64,000 nucleotides of DNA, from contig CAUYUJ010021681.1 of NCBI GenBank assembly GCA_963575745.1, forward strand, positions 71,336-135,335, read 5' to 3'. The position numbers and the translations under genes are program-made. The stretch is from Prorocentrum cordatum. Its lineage: Eukaryota; Sar; Dinophyceae; Prorocentrales; Prorocentraceae. Under the pieces are notes generated by a model. That model had not been told where the DNA came from and ran no database searches. It saw only the letters and a list, made by a program, of their open reading frames with translations. Positions 42,197-54,200 of this stretch are shown piece by piece. Position 1 is the stretch's first letter, and every line of letters begins with the position of its first letter.

Positions 42197-43215
42197 GTGG
42201 TGGACGGTGTTGCTACGCGTTGTTTCGACCTGCCCGCACCACTTGACCTCCCAAGACTACTGGGACCAAACGTGTTAGAAACTAGCACCGCGGGGTGGTA
42301 GCTGCTCTGGCTCGGACAGGATAGAACAACATATACTTGCCAAGGTGAAGACTGCAACTATTTTTGGCGTGTCTACGTGTTCGTCAAATCTGTCTGGCTG
42401 TAAGTATTGAGTGCCACAACGGCGTGCTTAACGATGGTGTCTAAGGATATCTGGCGTTTGGATTCCAGCGTGGCACTCGGCAAACATTGAGACAATCTCC
42501 GAACCTACGATTACCATCTTCGTCTGCTTCTCGTACTACCCAGCGCAAAATCCGAGCAATAACAGACCATCCCAATCATCCTGAAAATCAATGGTGGGTA
42601 CGTAATCTGTCCTCGGCGCTCTCCTGGTTGTGCTGGCAACAGCCATGAGAGGAAATGCATGCACATACGCATACTGACACCGAGACGGCATACTGGATCG
42701 CCAGATCACGAGTTAGAACCAACTTCCGCATCTTACTCCTCACCTGGGTGAAGCTTGAGGGAATGTCCAGCGACAATCGTCGGAAAACCGCCCATGCATT
42801 AACAGAACGTGCCGCCCAACCTCCCGCGGCATGAAACGAGAAGGAGGAGGCGGGAGGCGGAGAGAGAAGGGAATGAAAATACCAGAGAGGATGAGAAAAG
42901 GGAATCGGAGGAGACGAAGTCAAACGGACAGAAAGGAAGGACAAGCCGAGCAGAGCAATAGGACGGAGCACTAAAACGAAGGCAGTGCAGCAACACTGAT
43001 CGCTCCGCCAAACCTTGACAAGATGGCTGCGAGCGCGAGCTTGGACAACACAATAGTCCAGCGTGGGAGCTGCCGGCTACTTTGGCACGTGGTCTAGATC
43101 TACGATGTCCGAGGTTGGATAGCAGCGGGAGAAGCATAAGGACGTACCTTTCAATGCAGTCAGGCAAGGTCTTAATCCCCATGTGTTATGGGCCTGTTGG
43201 CAACCAGTACCATAA
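42197..43215. other. stretch without supported gene
   Basis: Moderate-GC sequence without recognisable exon. At 43190-43225 lies a diverged half of the hairpin arm found at 10262-10440 (GGGCCTGTT, ACCATAAGTTCGAAGAGG). Confidence 0.5.
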
Positions 43216-43219
43216 GTTC

Positions 43220-43372
43220 GAAGAGGAGGGCGCCCTCCTCCTCCCCCTCCTCCTCCTCCTCCCTATCCCTCTCCTCCTCCTCCCACTCCTCCTCCTCCTC
43301 CTCCTCCTCCTCCTCCTCCTCCTCCTCCTCCTCCTCATCCCCCTCCTTCTCCTCCTCCTCCTCCGCCTTATT
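43220..43372. repeat. CTC microsatellite
   Basis: CTCCTC triplets, pyrimidine-only apart from a few bases. Confidence 0.95.
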
Positions 43373-44438
43373 CCTTTTGATTTCAAGGTTCCCAGAAGGC
43401 TCTGTGGTGAAATCTACGATCGCCGCTCGATATACCAAGCCCCTGTCTTCGACCAATCCAGATCTATGCTGGTTGTCTGGGACGGGGCGCCTGGGCTTCC
43501 TAACCCCACTGGCGGAGGAGTAGGAGCAGCAGCAGCAGGGGAGGAAGGAGGAGGGAGGAGCGAGGAGGGAGGGAAGGAGAGGTGGGACGGAGGAGGGAGG
43601 CCCTATAGCCCAATAGCCCTGCAGTCCTACAGCTCTAGAGCCCAATCGCCCCAATAGCCGTATAGCCCTCTAGCCCAACAGCCCTATAACACACTAGTTC
43701 AATAGCCCTATAGCCCGACAGCCCTATACGACGATATTCCGATAGCCAGATAGCCCAACAGCCCTGTAGCCCTGTAGGCATATAGCCCCATAGCCCTATA
43801 GCCCGATAACCATATAGATGTATAGCCATGTAGCCCTATATCCATATAGCCCGATAGCCCCATAGCCCTATAGCCCGATAGCCAAATAGCCGCATAGCCA
43901 TGTCCCCCGATAGCTCTCTAGCCCTATAACCCTATAGCCCAATAACCCTATAGCACAATAGCCCAATAACCCAATAGCCCTACAGTCAAACAGCCGTATA
44001 TCCCTATAGCCCTATAGTCCTCTAGCCCTATAGCCCTATAGTCTTGTAGCCCTGCTGCCCAATAGCCCTATACGCCTACAGCTTTACAGCCCGATCGCTC
44101 CGTGGCCACTTGGAGCCGTCTTTGGGTAATCTTGGAGCGTCTTGTTGGCATGCTGCGAGCTATCTCGAGTCCTCGAGGGCTATCTTGAGCGATCTTGGAG
44201 GTCATCTTGGGGTCTTTGGGAGGCTCAATGGCCACTTGGAGCCGTCTTGGGGCGATCTTGGAGCGTCTTGTAGGCGTGTTGCGAGCTACCTTGAGTCATC
44301 GAGGGCTATCTTGAGCGATCTTGGAGGTCATCTTGGAGCTCTCTTGGGCCCTCCTGGCGCCATCTTGGGCCACAACAGACGCTCCGACTACCCGCGACCG
44401 GGCCCCTCCAGGTCCAGGGGGAGGGGGTACGACTGGTC

Positions 44439-44672
44439 TACTCTGTAAGAACGGTTTTTTGAAGGCAAATCTGCCTTCAAAAAACCGTTCTTACAGAGTA
44501 AAGACTGGTCTACTCTGTAAGAACGGTTCTTTGAAGGCAGATCTGCCTTCAAAAAACCGTTCTTACAGATTCTTTGAAGGCAGATCTGCCCTCAAAAAAC
44601 CGTTCTTACAGAGTAGACCATCTTTTGAAGGCAGATCTGCCGTCAAAAAACCGTTCTTACAGAGTAGACCAG
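44439..44672. repeat. perfect 29-bp-arm hairpin, repeated four times with decay
   Basis: 44439-44467 is the exact reverse complement of 44472-44500, with a 4-nt loop (AATC). The arm reads TACTCTGTAAGAACGGTTTT then TTGAAGGCA. Three further copies follow (centres near 44540, 44586 and 44635), each centred on GGCAGATCTGCC and with full or shortened arms. The arms are unlike the surrounding satellite and are absent from the mirror position in the right block. Confidence 0.95.
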
Positions 44673-44756
44673 TCTTTCCTCCTTGCAGGGAGGGGCCCGA
44701 AGGGGAAGAACGGGGTTGAGAACAGAGCGGACTACCTGGAACGGCCCCGTTCGTTC

Positions 44757-44925
44757 TACACCCTGCGAAATGCTTAAGAAATCATGGGTTAAGAAATTCA
44801 CAGTGTCAGAACTTGAGTAAAAAGCCAACAATTCTATTAAAATCTTAGGATTTACCTTGAAACGTTAAGAATAATCGAGACTCTGGCCGAAAACTTGGGT
44901 TTTCTTAAGCATCGCCTAAGGTGTA
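44757..44925. mobile_element. MITE family C, copy 2 (169 bp)
   Basis: The same 169-bp length and ends as 14596-14764 (TACACCCTGCGAAATGCTTA at the left, CTTAAGCATCGCCTAAGG then TGTA at the right). It is inserted at the edge of the GAACGG palindromic array. Confidence 0.9.
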
Positions 44926-45297
44926 CGCTAGAACGGCGCTGTTCTAGCCTAGAACGGCGCCGCTCTGCCCCAGAACGGCGCCGCTCTGGCGTAGAATGGG
45001 GCCGTTCTAGACTGGAACGGCGCCGGTCTGGCCTAGAACGGTGCCGTTCCAGCGTAGAACGGGGCCGCTCTAGGCTACAACGGAAGCCTTTTGTGGCCCA
45101 AGATCGGTGTGTACCGCCTGCCGGTGGGGCCAGCGGGGGCCCTCTTGGGCACCTCTTGGAGCGATCTTGGGCGCTCTTGGGCCCGGCTTGGGCTTCTCTG
45201 GGGCCCCTCGTGGGGCTCTCTTGGGCCATCTTGGGGCGATCTTGAGGCCTGAAGAGCCCGTAGGAAGCGAAAAGGCGAGAAGGCGAAAAACATTCCC

Positions 45298-45445
45298 CGA
45301 TCAGAGCCTGCCTCTGTAGGGGTCCTAGAGGATTCATATGGTTCGGTTAGCGGAGCCGCCGATTTCGGCGGCACGCCCAGGTGCCCGGGTGCCAGGGTGC
45401 CTGGGAGATGCGTCGCCGATTTCGGCGGCCGGCCCGTGTGCCCGG
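45298..45445 (+). repeat. GC-rich module inside the octamer satellite (type copy)
   Basis: Contains CTTGCCTCTGTAGGGGTCCT, GGATTCATATGGTT, TTAGC, GCCGCCGATTTCGGCGGC (7-bp arms around ATTT) and GGTGCCCGGGTGCC. Related copies on the given strand are near 45727-45845, 47632-47755, 47928-48045, 48610-48730, 49748-49860, 50340-50430 and 53427-53545. Inverted copies are near 51350-51390, 51600-51670, 52180-52255, 52740-52825, 54550-54680, 54708-54830, 56152-56270 and 56445-56590. Each interrupts the octamer array and its orientation follows that of the surrounding array. Confidence 0.85.
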
Positions 45446-48400
45446 TTGTCAAAGTGCCCTTTAGCCCTATAGCCCCATAGCCCTTTCGCCCTATAGCTCT
45501 ATAGCCCAACAGACCTATAGCCCTACAGCCCTGTAGCCCTGTAGCCCTATAGCCCTTACGCCCTATAGCCCTGCAGCCCTATAGCCCTTTCGACATCTCG
45601 CCCTATAGCCCTACAGCCATACAGCCCTATAGCCCTAACAGCCCTATGGCCCTATGGCCCTATAGCCCTATAGCCCTATAGGCCTATAGCCCTACATCGC
45701 TGTATCCCTATAGCCCTGTAGCCCTAGAGCTTGCCTCTGTAGGGGTCCTAGCGGATTCACTCCCCAAATAGAGCTTGCCTCTGTAGGGGTCCTAGCGGAT
45801 TCATGTGGTTAGGTTAGCTGCGCCACCTATTTCGGCGTGCACGGATGCTCGATAGCCCTATAGCAATATAGCCCTATAGCCCGACAGGCCTGCAGTCCTA
45901 TAGCCCTATAGCCTTATATCCCTTTAGCCCTGTCGCCCTATATCCCTATAACCGTATAACCCTATAACCCTATAGCCCTTTAGCCCATTAGCCCTATAGC
46001 CCTATCATCGCCGTATAGCCGTGTATCCCTATAGCCTTCTAGGCCTTCAGCCGTATAGCGGTATACACCTATGGTCCTATAGCATTATAGCCGAAAAGCA
46101 CGATAGCACTATAGCCATATGCCCCTACAGCCCCATAGCCCTATAGCCCAATAGCCCTATAGCCCTCTAGCCATATAGCTCTAGAGACCTAGACTCCTAG
46201 AGCCCAACAGCCCTATAGCCCAATAGCCGTATAGCCCTATAGTCCTATAGCCCGATAGCCATACACCCATAGACCCCAATCGCCCAAGAGCCCCATAACC
46301 CTGTAACCCTATAACCATATAGCCATATAGCCCAGTAGCCCTACAGCCCAATAGCCCTACAGCTATATAGCCCGACAGCCCTATAGCCATGTAGCCCTGT
46401 ATCCGCATAACCCTATGTCCCGATAGCCCTCTAGCCTCTATAGCCATACAGCCCTGTAGCCCTGTAGCCATACAGCCCCATAGCCCTATAGCCCAATAAC
46501 ACAATAGCCCTACAGCCCTCTACCTCTATAGCTCTACAGCTCTATAGCCATATAGCCCTATAGCCCTATAGCCACACAACCCTACAGCCCTACAGCCCTA
46601 TAGCCCTGGAGCCTTACAGCCCAATAGCCATATCGCCTTACAACTGTATAGCCCTACAGACTTATAGCCCTATATCCCTATAGACCCATAGCTCGATAGC
46701 CCAATAGCCGTGTAGCCCAATAGCCCAAATAGCCCTATGGCCCCCTAGCCCCATTGCCCTCTATGCCGAAAGCCGTATCGCCGTATAGCCCTATAAACCT
46801 ATAGTCCTATAGCCCAATATCCCTATCCCTACAGCCCTATAGCCCTATAACACGATAGCCCCATAGCCCTAAAGACCGAAAGCCCTGTAGCCGTATAGCC
46901 CCATAGCCTTGCAGCCCGATAACCGTATAGCCATATAGCTCTATAGCCCTGTAGCCCAATAGACCCATAGCCGTGTAGCCCGTTAGCCCGATAACCGTAT
47001 AGCCCTACAACCGTATAGACCAAAAACAACAAAGACTCAGATTGTGGCTTTTCTCAGTCATCATCCATTTTCCTTAGATTTTGGAAAGATGTTGACCTGT
47101 CGGGGGGGGCTTTGGGAGGCTCAATGGCCACTTGGAGCCGTCTTGCGGCGATCTTGGAGCGTCTTGTAGGCGTGCTGCGAGCTATCTTGAGTCATCGAGG
47201 GCTATATTGAGCGATCTTGGAGGTCATCTTGAGCTCTCTTGGGCCCTCGTGGCGCCATCTTAGGCCAACGCAGACGCTCGAACTACCCGCGACCGTCCCC
47301 TCCAGGTCCAGGGAGAGGGGGTAGGGGGAGGGGCCCGAGGGGGAAGAAGGTTGAGAACAGAACGGCCTACCTAGAACGGCCCCGTTCTAGCCTAGAACGG
47401 TGCCGCTCTAGCGTAGAACGGGGCCGCTCTAGGCTAGAACGGAAGCCTTTTGTTGGCCCAGGATCGGTGTCTACCGCCCCCCCCGCGAGGCCAGCGGGGG
47501 CCCTCCTGGGCAGCTCTTGGGGCGCTCTTGGGCCCCGCTTGGGCTTCTCTGGGGCCCCTCTTGGGGCTCTCTTGGGCTATCTTGGGCGTTCATGAGGCCT
47601 GACGACAGGCGGGACGGCCAAAAACATTGCCCAATCAGAGCTTGCCGTTAGCTGCGCCGCCGATGTCGGCGGCACGCCCCGGTGCCTGGGTGCCCCGGTG
47701 CCGGGGAGCTGCGTCGCCGATTGCGGCGGCCCGCATGGGTGCCCGGGTGCCCAGGTGACCTCTAGCCATATGGCACGGTAGCCCTATGGCCCTATAGCCG
47801 TATAGCCCAACATGCCTATTGTCTGCAGCCCTATAGCCCTATAACCCTAGAGCCCTAGAGCCCAACAGCCCCACAGCCCTACAGCACTATAGCTCTACAG
47901 CCCTATCGCCCTGTAACCCTAGAGCTTGCCTCTGTAGGAGTCCTAGCGGATTCATTCCCCAATCAGAGCTTGCCTCTGTAAGGGTCATCGCGGATTCATA
48001 TGGTTAGGTTAGCTGCGGCGCCGACTTCGGCGTGCCCCGGGTGCCCTATGGCCGTAAAGCCCTACAGCCCTATAGCCCTGCGGCCCTACTGCCCTATAGC
48101 CCTATAGCCCTGTACCCCTATATCCCTATAGCCTTATAGCCCTATAGCCCTATAACCCTGTAGCCTATAGCCCTATAGCCCTATAGCTATATAGCCCTAT
48201 AGCCCTAGAGCCCTATTGCCCGATAGCCCCATAGCCTTTAGCCCTATAGCCCTATGGCTATCTAGCCCTGTAGCCCTCTAGCCCCTCTAGCCCCTATAAT
48301 CCTATAGCCCTATAGCGCTATAACTGTATAGCCCTTATAGCCCTCATAGTCCTATAGCCCGACATCCCTGTAGCCGAATAGCCGTATAGCCCTATAGTCC

Positions 48401-50531
48401 CCATAGCCCTGCTCTATAGCCCTACAGCCCCACAGCCTCTATATAGCCCTATAGCCCTCTAGCCTTACAGCCCAATAACCCTACGGCCCTATAGAACTAT
48501 AGTCCTATAGCCCTATAACCCTACAGCCCTGTAGCCCTATCTCCCTAAAGCCCAATAGCCCTACGGCCATTAAGGCCTATAACACTATCGCCCTATAGCC
48601 CTATAGCCTAGAGCGTGCCTCTGTAGGGGTCCTAGCGGATGTATTCCCCAATTAAAGCTTGCCTCTGTAGGGGTCCTACTGGATTCATACGCTGAGGTTT
48701 GATGCGCCGTCAATTTCGGTGTGCCCAAGAGCCCTTGAGCGCTATAGCACTATAGCCGTAAAGCCCTATAGCCCTATGGCCCTACAGCCCATAGCCCTAT
48801 AGCCCTATAGGCCTATGGCCATATAGCCGAAAACAGCCCTATAGCCATACAGCCCTCTAGCCCTATAGCCCGATCGACACATAGCCCTACAGCCCCATAG
48901 CCCTCTAGCCCCTTATAGCCATATAGCCCTGTAGCCCCATAGCGGTGTTTACCACGATAGCCCTATAGCCCAATAGCCGTATAGCCATATAGCCATCTAG
49001 CCCCTCTAGCCCTATAGCAATATAGCCCTGAAACACCATCGCCCTATAGCAGTTGAAACCCTATAGCCATTTAGCCCTACGGCCCTATAGCCCTACAACC
49101 TTACAACAATATGGCCCAATAGACGTGTGGCCATGTAGCCCCATAACGCCCTATAGCCATATAAGCCTTATAGCCCTATAGTCCTATAAGCCTATAGCCC
49201 TATAGCCCTAGAGCTGAATCGCCACATAGGACTATAGCCCGATAGCCCCACATACCGATAGCAGTATAGCCCTATAGCGTCGTATAACCGAATAGCCCTA
49301 CAGCCCCTATAGCCCTATATCCCTCTAGTCCGATAGCCACATACCCTTATAGCCCTATAACCCTCTAGCCCTATAATAGCCCTATGGCCATATAGCCCTC
49401 TATCCCCATAGCCATTTCACATAATGGCCCGATAGCCCTATAGTCAGAGAGCCCTATATTCACATAACTCTACAATCCAATAGCCCCATAGCCCTACAGC
49501 CCCATAGCCGGCCAGCCCTGTAGCCCTTATAGCCCTATAGCCCTGTGGCCGTATAGCCCTACAGCCCCATAGCCATCTAGCCCTATAGCCCTGTGGCCCT
49601 ATCGCCCTATAGGCATATAGCCCTATAGCCCCATAGCCCTATAGCCCCATAGCCCTATGGCCCAATAGCAATACAGTCCTGTAGCCTTATAGCCCTAGAT
49701 CCCTAGAGCCTAAAGCCCTGAAGCCCTATAGCCCCATAGTCCAATAGCCTTATTCCCAAATCAGAGCTTGCCTCTGCAAGGCTCCTAGCAAATTCATATG
49801 GTTAGGTCAGGTGTGCCGCTTATTTCGGGTGCACGCCCGGATGCCCAGGTGCCCGGGTGACCTAAAGCCCTATAGCCCAATGGCCCTATAGCCCCAGAGC
49901 CCAATGGCCCAATAGCCCTATAGCCGTTTTGCCCTTTTGCCTATAGCCCCATCGCCCTATAGCCATATAGCCGTATAGCCCTATAGCCCAATAGCCCTAT
50001 AGCCCGATAGCCCTATAGCCCAATAGACGTATAGCCGCAAAACCCCATAGCCCGATAGTCCTATAGCTGTATAGCCTAATAGCCCTTGAACCCCATGACC
50101 CTACAGCTATAGCCCGATAGCCCCATCGCCCTATAGCCCTATACCTCTACAGCCCTATATCCCTATAGTGCTGTAGCCCTATATCCCTACATCCCTATAG
50201 CCCCCCATATCCCTATAGCTCCGTAGCTCTATAGCCCTATAGTTCTGTAGTCCTGTAACCGTCTAGCTCTATGGCCCTATAGACCTTCAGCCCAATCGCC
50301 GTATAACACTATAGCCCTATAGCCTCATAGCCCTATACCTCTATAGGTCCTAGCGGATTTGTAGGTATGGTTAAATTAGCTGCGCCGCCGATTTCGGCGG
50401 CCCGCCCAGGTGCCCGGATGCCCCACCTATAGCCCTATAGCCCTATAGTCCTATGCTCCTATAGCCCTATATGCATATAACATCATAAACCCAGTAGCCC
50501 TATAGCTCAATAGCCGTAAAGCCCTAAAACC

Positions 50532-51240
50532 CTAGAGCCCTGATTGGGTTTTTCTCCGGCATCACAATATACATGAGACTTTGCGCGGAGGCGCGGGCGA
50601 GGAGGAGGGGGGGAAGCGGGAGGGGAGGTGGAGGAGGCGGGAAGGAGGAGGAGGAAGGACGAGAATGCGGAGGAGAAGGAAGGGGAGCAGGAGGACGACC
50701 AGGAAGAGCAGGGGCAGGATCAGGAGGAGGCGGAGGGAGGTGCCACCGGTGCTCGCCAGCGTTCTTCGTCCGAGGTGCTGCGGACTGCTAAGACGGGGAA
50801 CGGAGAACGGGTTCTCTGTTTTTCAGAGGTCCCTGGGACCTCCAACGAGGAACGCAGAACCGGCTCTCCGTTTCTCGGAGTGCCGGTGGCACCACCCTCC
50901 GCCTCCACCTCCTGATCCTCCCCCTCCTCCTCCTGCTCGTCCCCCTGCTCCCCTCCCTCCTCCTCCTCCTCGTCCTCATCCTCGCCATCCTGTCCCACCT
51001 CCCGGGGTATATGCCGTACAGTGCCAAAAGAGGGATGTTGCCGATACCGCACGCTAGGGTGCTCAAATGCAGGGGTGGTGGCCCAGGATCCTCTCAGATG
51101 ATTATTTCGGTGATGTTCCTGTTGTAGTTCTCCGTTTCCACCTCCTCTCCCGCTTTCCTCCCTCCTCCTCCTCGCCCGCGCCTCCGCGCAAAGCCTCATT
51201 TATTTTATGATGCCCGAGAGAAACCCAATTAGGGCTCTAG
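50532..51240. repeat. inverted-repeat junction between the two satellite blocks
   Basis: The left arm 50532-50610 (CTAGAGCCCTGATTGGGTTT ... ATGAGACTTTGCGCGGAGGC) and the right arm 51162-51240 (inverse, ending AGGGCTCTAG) match at roughly 90 percent. An inner inverted pair (GGAGGCGGAGGGAGGTGCCA and its inverse near 50882-50920) and GGA versus TCC runs extend the symmetry toward a centre near 50.8-50.9 kb. Arms differ by indels, so it is not a simple perfect palindrome. Frames across it are GGA-driven artefacts. Confidence 0.9.
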
Positions 51241-54200
51241 GGCTCTAGGGCTAGGGTTATTGGGCTATAGGGCTAAGGGGCTATATGCATGTAGGGCTAT
51301 AGGGCTATAGGAGCATAGGACTATAGGGCTATAGCGCTACAGGTTGGGTATCCGGACACCCGGGCGGGCCGCCGAAATCGGCGGCGCAGCCAACCGTTAT
51401 AGGGCTACTGGGCTATAGCCATAGGGCTACAGGGCTATAGGGCTATAGGGCCATAGGGCTATAGGGCTGTGGGGCTATAGGGCTATGAGGCTACAGGGAT
51501 ATAGGGATATAGGGCTCTGGGCCTCTAGGGCTATAGGTCTATATGCATACAGGGCTATAGGGCTATAGGGCCATAGGACTATAGGGCTGTATGGCTATAG
51601 GTAGGGTATCCAGACAACCGGGAGGGCCGACGAAATCGGCGGCGCAGCTCTCCTAACCATACATATGAATCCGCCAGGTATAGGGCTATGGGGCTATTGG
51701 GCTAAAGGAATATAGGGCTATCGGGCTATAGTGTTATAGGGATATGGGGCGATTGGGCTATAGGGATATATGGCCATAGGGCTATAGGGCTATAGGGCTA
51801 TAGACTATGGGGCTATAGAGCTATGGGGCTATGGGGCTACAAGGCTATAGGGCTATAGGGCTACAGGGCTACAGGGCCACAGGGCTACAGGGCTATAGGG
51901 CTATAGGGCTGTTGGGCTATAGAGCTGTACTGCTGTTGGGCTGTAGGGCTATCGGGCCATAGGACTATTGGGCTATGAGGCTATACGGCTGTATGGCTAT
52001 AGGGCTATGGGGCTATAGGGCTATAGGGCAATAGGGCTATAGGGCTATCGGGCTATCGGACTATCGAGCTATAGGACTATGGGTCTATAGGGCTATTGGG
52101 CTCTAGGGCTAAGGGCCATTGGGCTATAGGGCTTTAAGGCTTTCTGGCTTTTAGGCTATACGGCTATTTGGCTATGGGTAGGGCACCGGGGCACCCGAAA
52201 TCGGCGGCACACACCTAACCATATGAATGCGCTAGGACCCCTGCAGAGGCAAGCTCAGATTGAGGAGTAGGGCTATCGGGATATAGGGCTATAGGGCTGT
52301 AGGGCTATTGGGCTATAGGTCTCTAGGGCTCAAGGAATCTAGGGCTCTAGGGCTCTAGGGCTATAGGGCATAGGGCTATACGGCTACTGGGCCATAGGAC
52401 TAGGGGGCTACAGGGCTATGGGGCTACAGGGCTATATGCCTATAGGGCTGAAGGGCTATAGGGCCACAGGGCTATGAGGCTATAGAGCTATCGGGCTATA
52501 GGGCCATGGGGATGTAGGGCTATGTGGCTATAGGGCTATAGGGTCTATAGGGTCTAGAGGGCTATTGGGCTGTAGGGCTATCGGACTATGGAGCTATGGG
52601 GATAACAGGCTATATGGCTATAAGGCTATAGGGCTGTCGAGCTCTCGAGCTCTAGGGCTATTGAGCTATAAGGTTATATGCATATAGGGCTATAGGGTTA
52701 TAGGGCCATACGACTATAGAGCTAAATGGCTATAGGTAGGGTATCCGGACAGGTATCCGGACAACCGGGAGGGCCTCCGAAATCGGCGGCGCAGCTTTCC
52801 TAACCATGCATATGAACCCGCTAAGTATAGGGCTATGGGGCTATTGGAAATAGGGCTATAGGGCTATAGTGCAATAGGGCGATTGGGCTATAGGGATATA
52901 GGGCCATAGGGCTATAGGGCTATAGGGCTGGAGGGCTATAGGGCTATTGGGCTGTAGGGCTACCGGACTATAGAGCTATGGGGATAAAGGGCTATATGGC
53001 TATAGGGCTATAGGGCTATCGGGCTATAGGACTATGGGACTGTAGGGCTAGAAACCATAGGGCTATGAGGCTATGGGGCTCCTGGACTATAGGGCTATAC
53101 GGCTGTAGGGGTATAGGGCTATTGGGATATAGGGCTGTAAGACTATAGGGCTATGGGGCTATAGGGCTATACGGCTATCGGGCTGTAGGGCTATAGTTAT
53201 ATGTGGCGATTGGGCTCCAGGGCTGTAGGGCTATAGGGCTATTGGGCTATAGGGCTATTGGGCTATAGGGCTGTGGGGCTATGTGGCGATAGGGCTGTAT
53301 GGGGCTAGAGGACTAGAAGGATCTACGGCCATCGGTCTATAGGGCTACAGGGCTATCGGGCTGTGGGGATAATATAGGGCTATAGGGTTATAAGGCGTTG
53401 CTGCTATAGAGCTATCGCCCTAGAGCCCCAGAGCTTGCCTTTGTAGGGGTCCTAGCGTATTCATTCCCCAAACAACGTTTGCCTTTGTGAGGGGCATAGC
53501 GAATTCATACGGTTACGTTAGATGCGCCGCCGATTTCGGCGTGTCAGGTGCCCTACAGCCGTAAAGCCTTATAACCCTATAGCCCTATAGCCTTACGGCC
53601 CCACAGCCGTACACCCCTTATATACTTATAGCCCTGTAGCCCTATAGCACAACAGCCCCATAGCCCTATCGCCATATAGCCCATCGCCCTCTAGCCCAAT
53701 AGTCGTATAGCCCCTATAGCCATATAGCCCTATAGCCCCATAGCCCTTCATCCCAATAGCCCTATAGCCCAATAGCCGTATAGCCATACAGCTTTCTGCC
53801 CCCTGATAGCGCTATAGCAATATAGCCCTACAGCCCCATAGCCCAACAGCCCCTATAGCCCCATAGCTGTCTAGCACTATAGGGTTATAGGGCGATAGGG
53901 CCATAGGGCGATAGGGCTATATGGCTATAGGGCTATAGGGCTGTAGGACTGTAGGATTATAGGGCTATAGGCCTATAGTGCTATGTGGCTATAGCGCGGC
54001 AGGGGCATAGGGCTATTGCGCAATCTGGCTATGGGGCCATAGGGCTGGAGGTCTATAGGGCTATAGGGCTATGCGGCTGTAGTGCTATATTGGTAGAGGG
54101 CTCTAGGGCTACATGGCTCTAGGGCTATAAGGGCTGCAGGGCTATATGGCCATGGGGCTGTAGTGCTACAGGCTACAGTGCTATATGGCTATAGGGGCTA

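Larger units (their letters stand above)
43595..50531 (+). repeat. octamer satellite CCCTATAG, left block (C-rich on the given strand)
   Basis: About 6.9 kb dominated by tandem CCCTATAG with point variants (CCCTACAG, CCATATAG, CCCAATAG, CCCTATAA). Within it lie a CAAGA-type reverse array, hairpins, MITE-C copy 2, 21-bp palindromic arrays (44930-45075, 47360-47455) and GC-rich modules. The complementary strand is a run of GGG at about 8-bp spacing, meeting the G-quadruplex pattern. The unit contains the palindrome CTATAG and resembles, but is not, the CCCTAAA telomere repeat. Confidence 0.97.

Noticed and set aside
43595-50531. True telomere
   Set aside because: The unit is CCCTATAG rather than CCCTAAA, the array is internal, and it is followed by its own inverse and then unique genes.
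50573-51199. Short Arg/Gly/Glu-rich frames across the satellite junction
   Set aside because: They come from GGA/TCC runs in the inverted repeat; no motif and no conservation pattern between the two arms at protein level.
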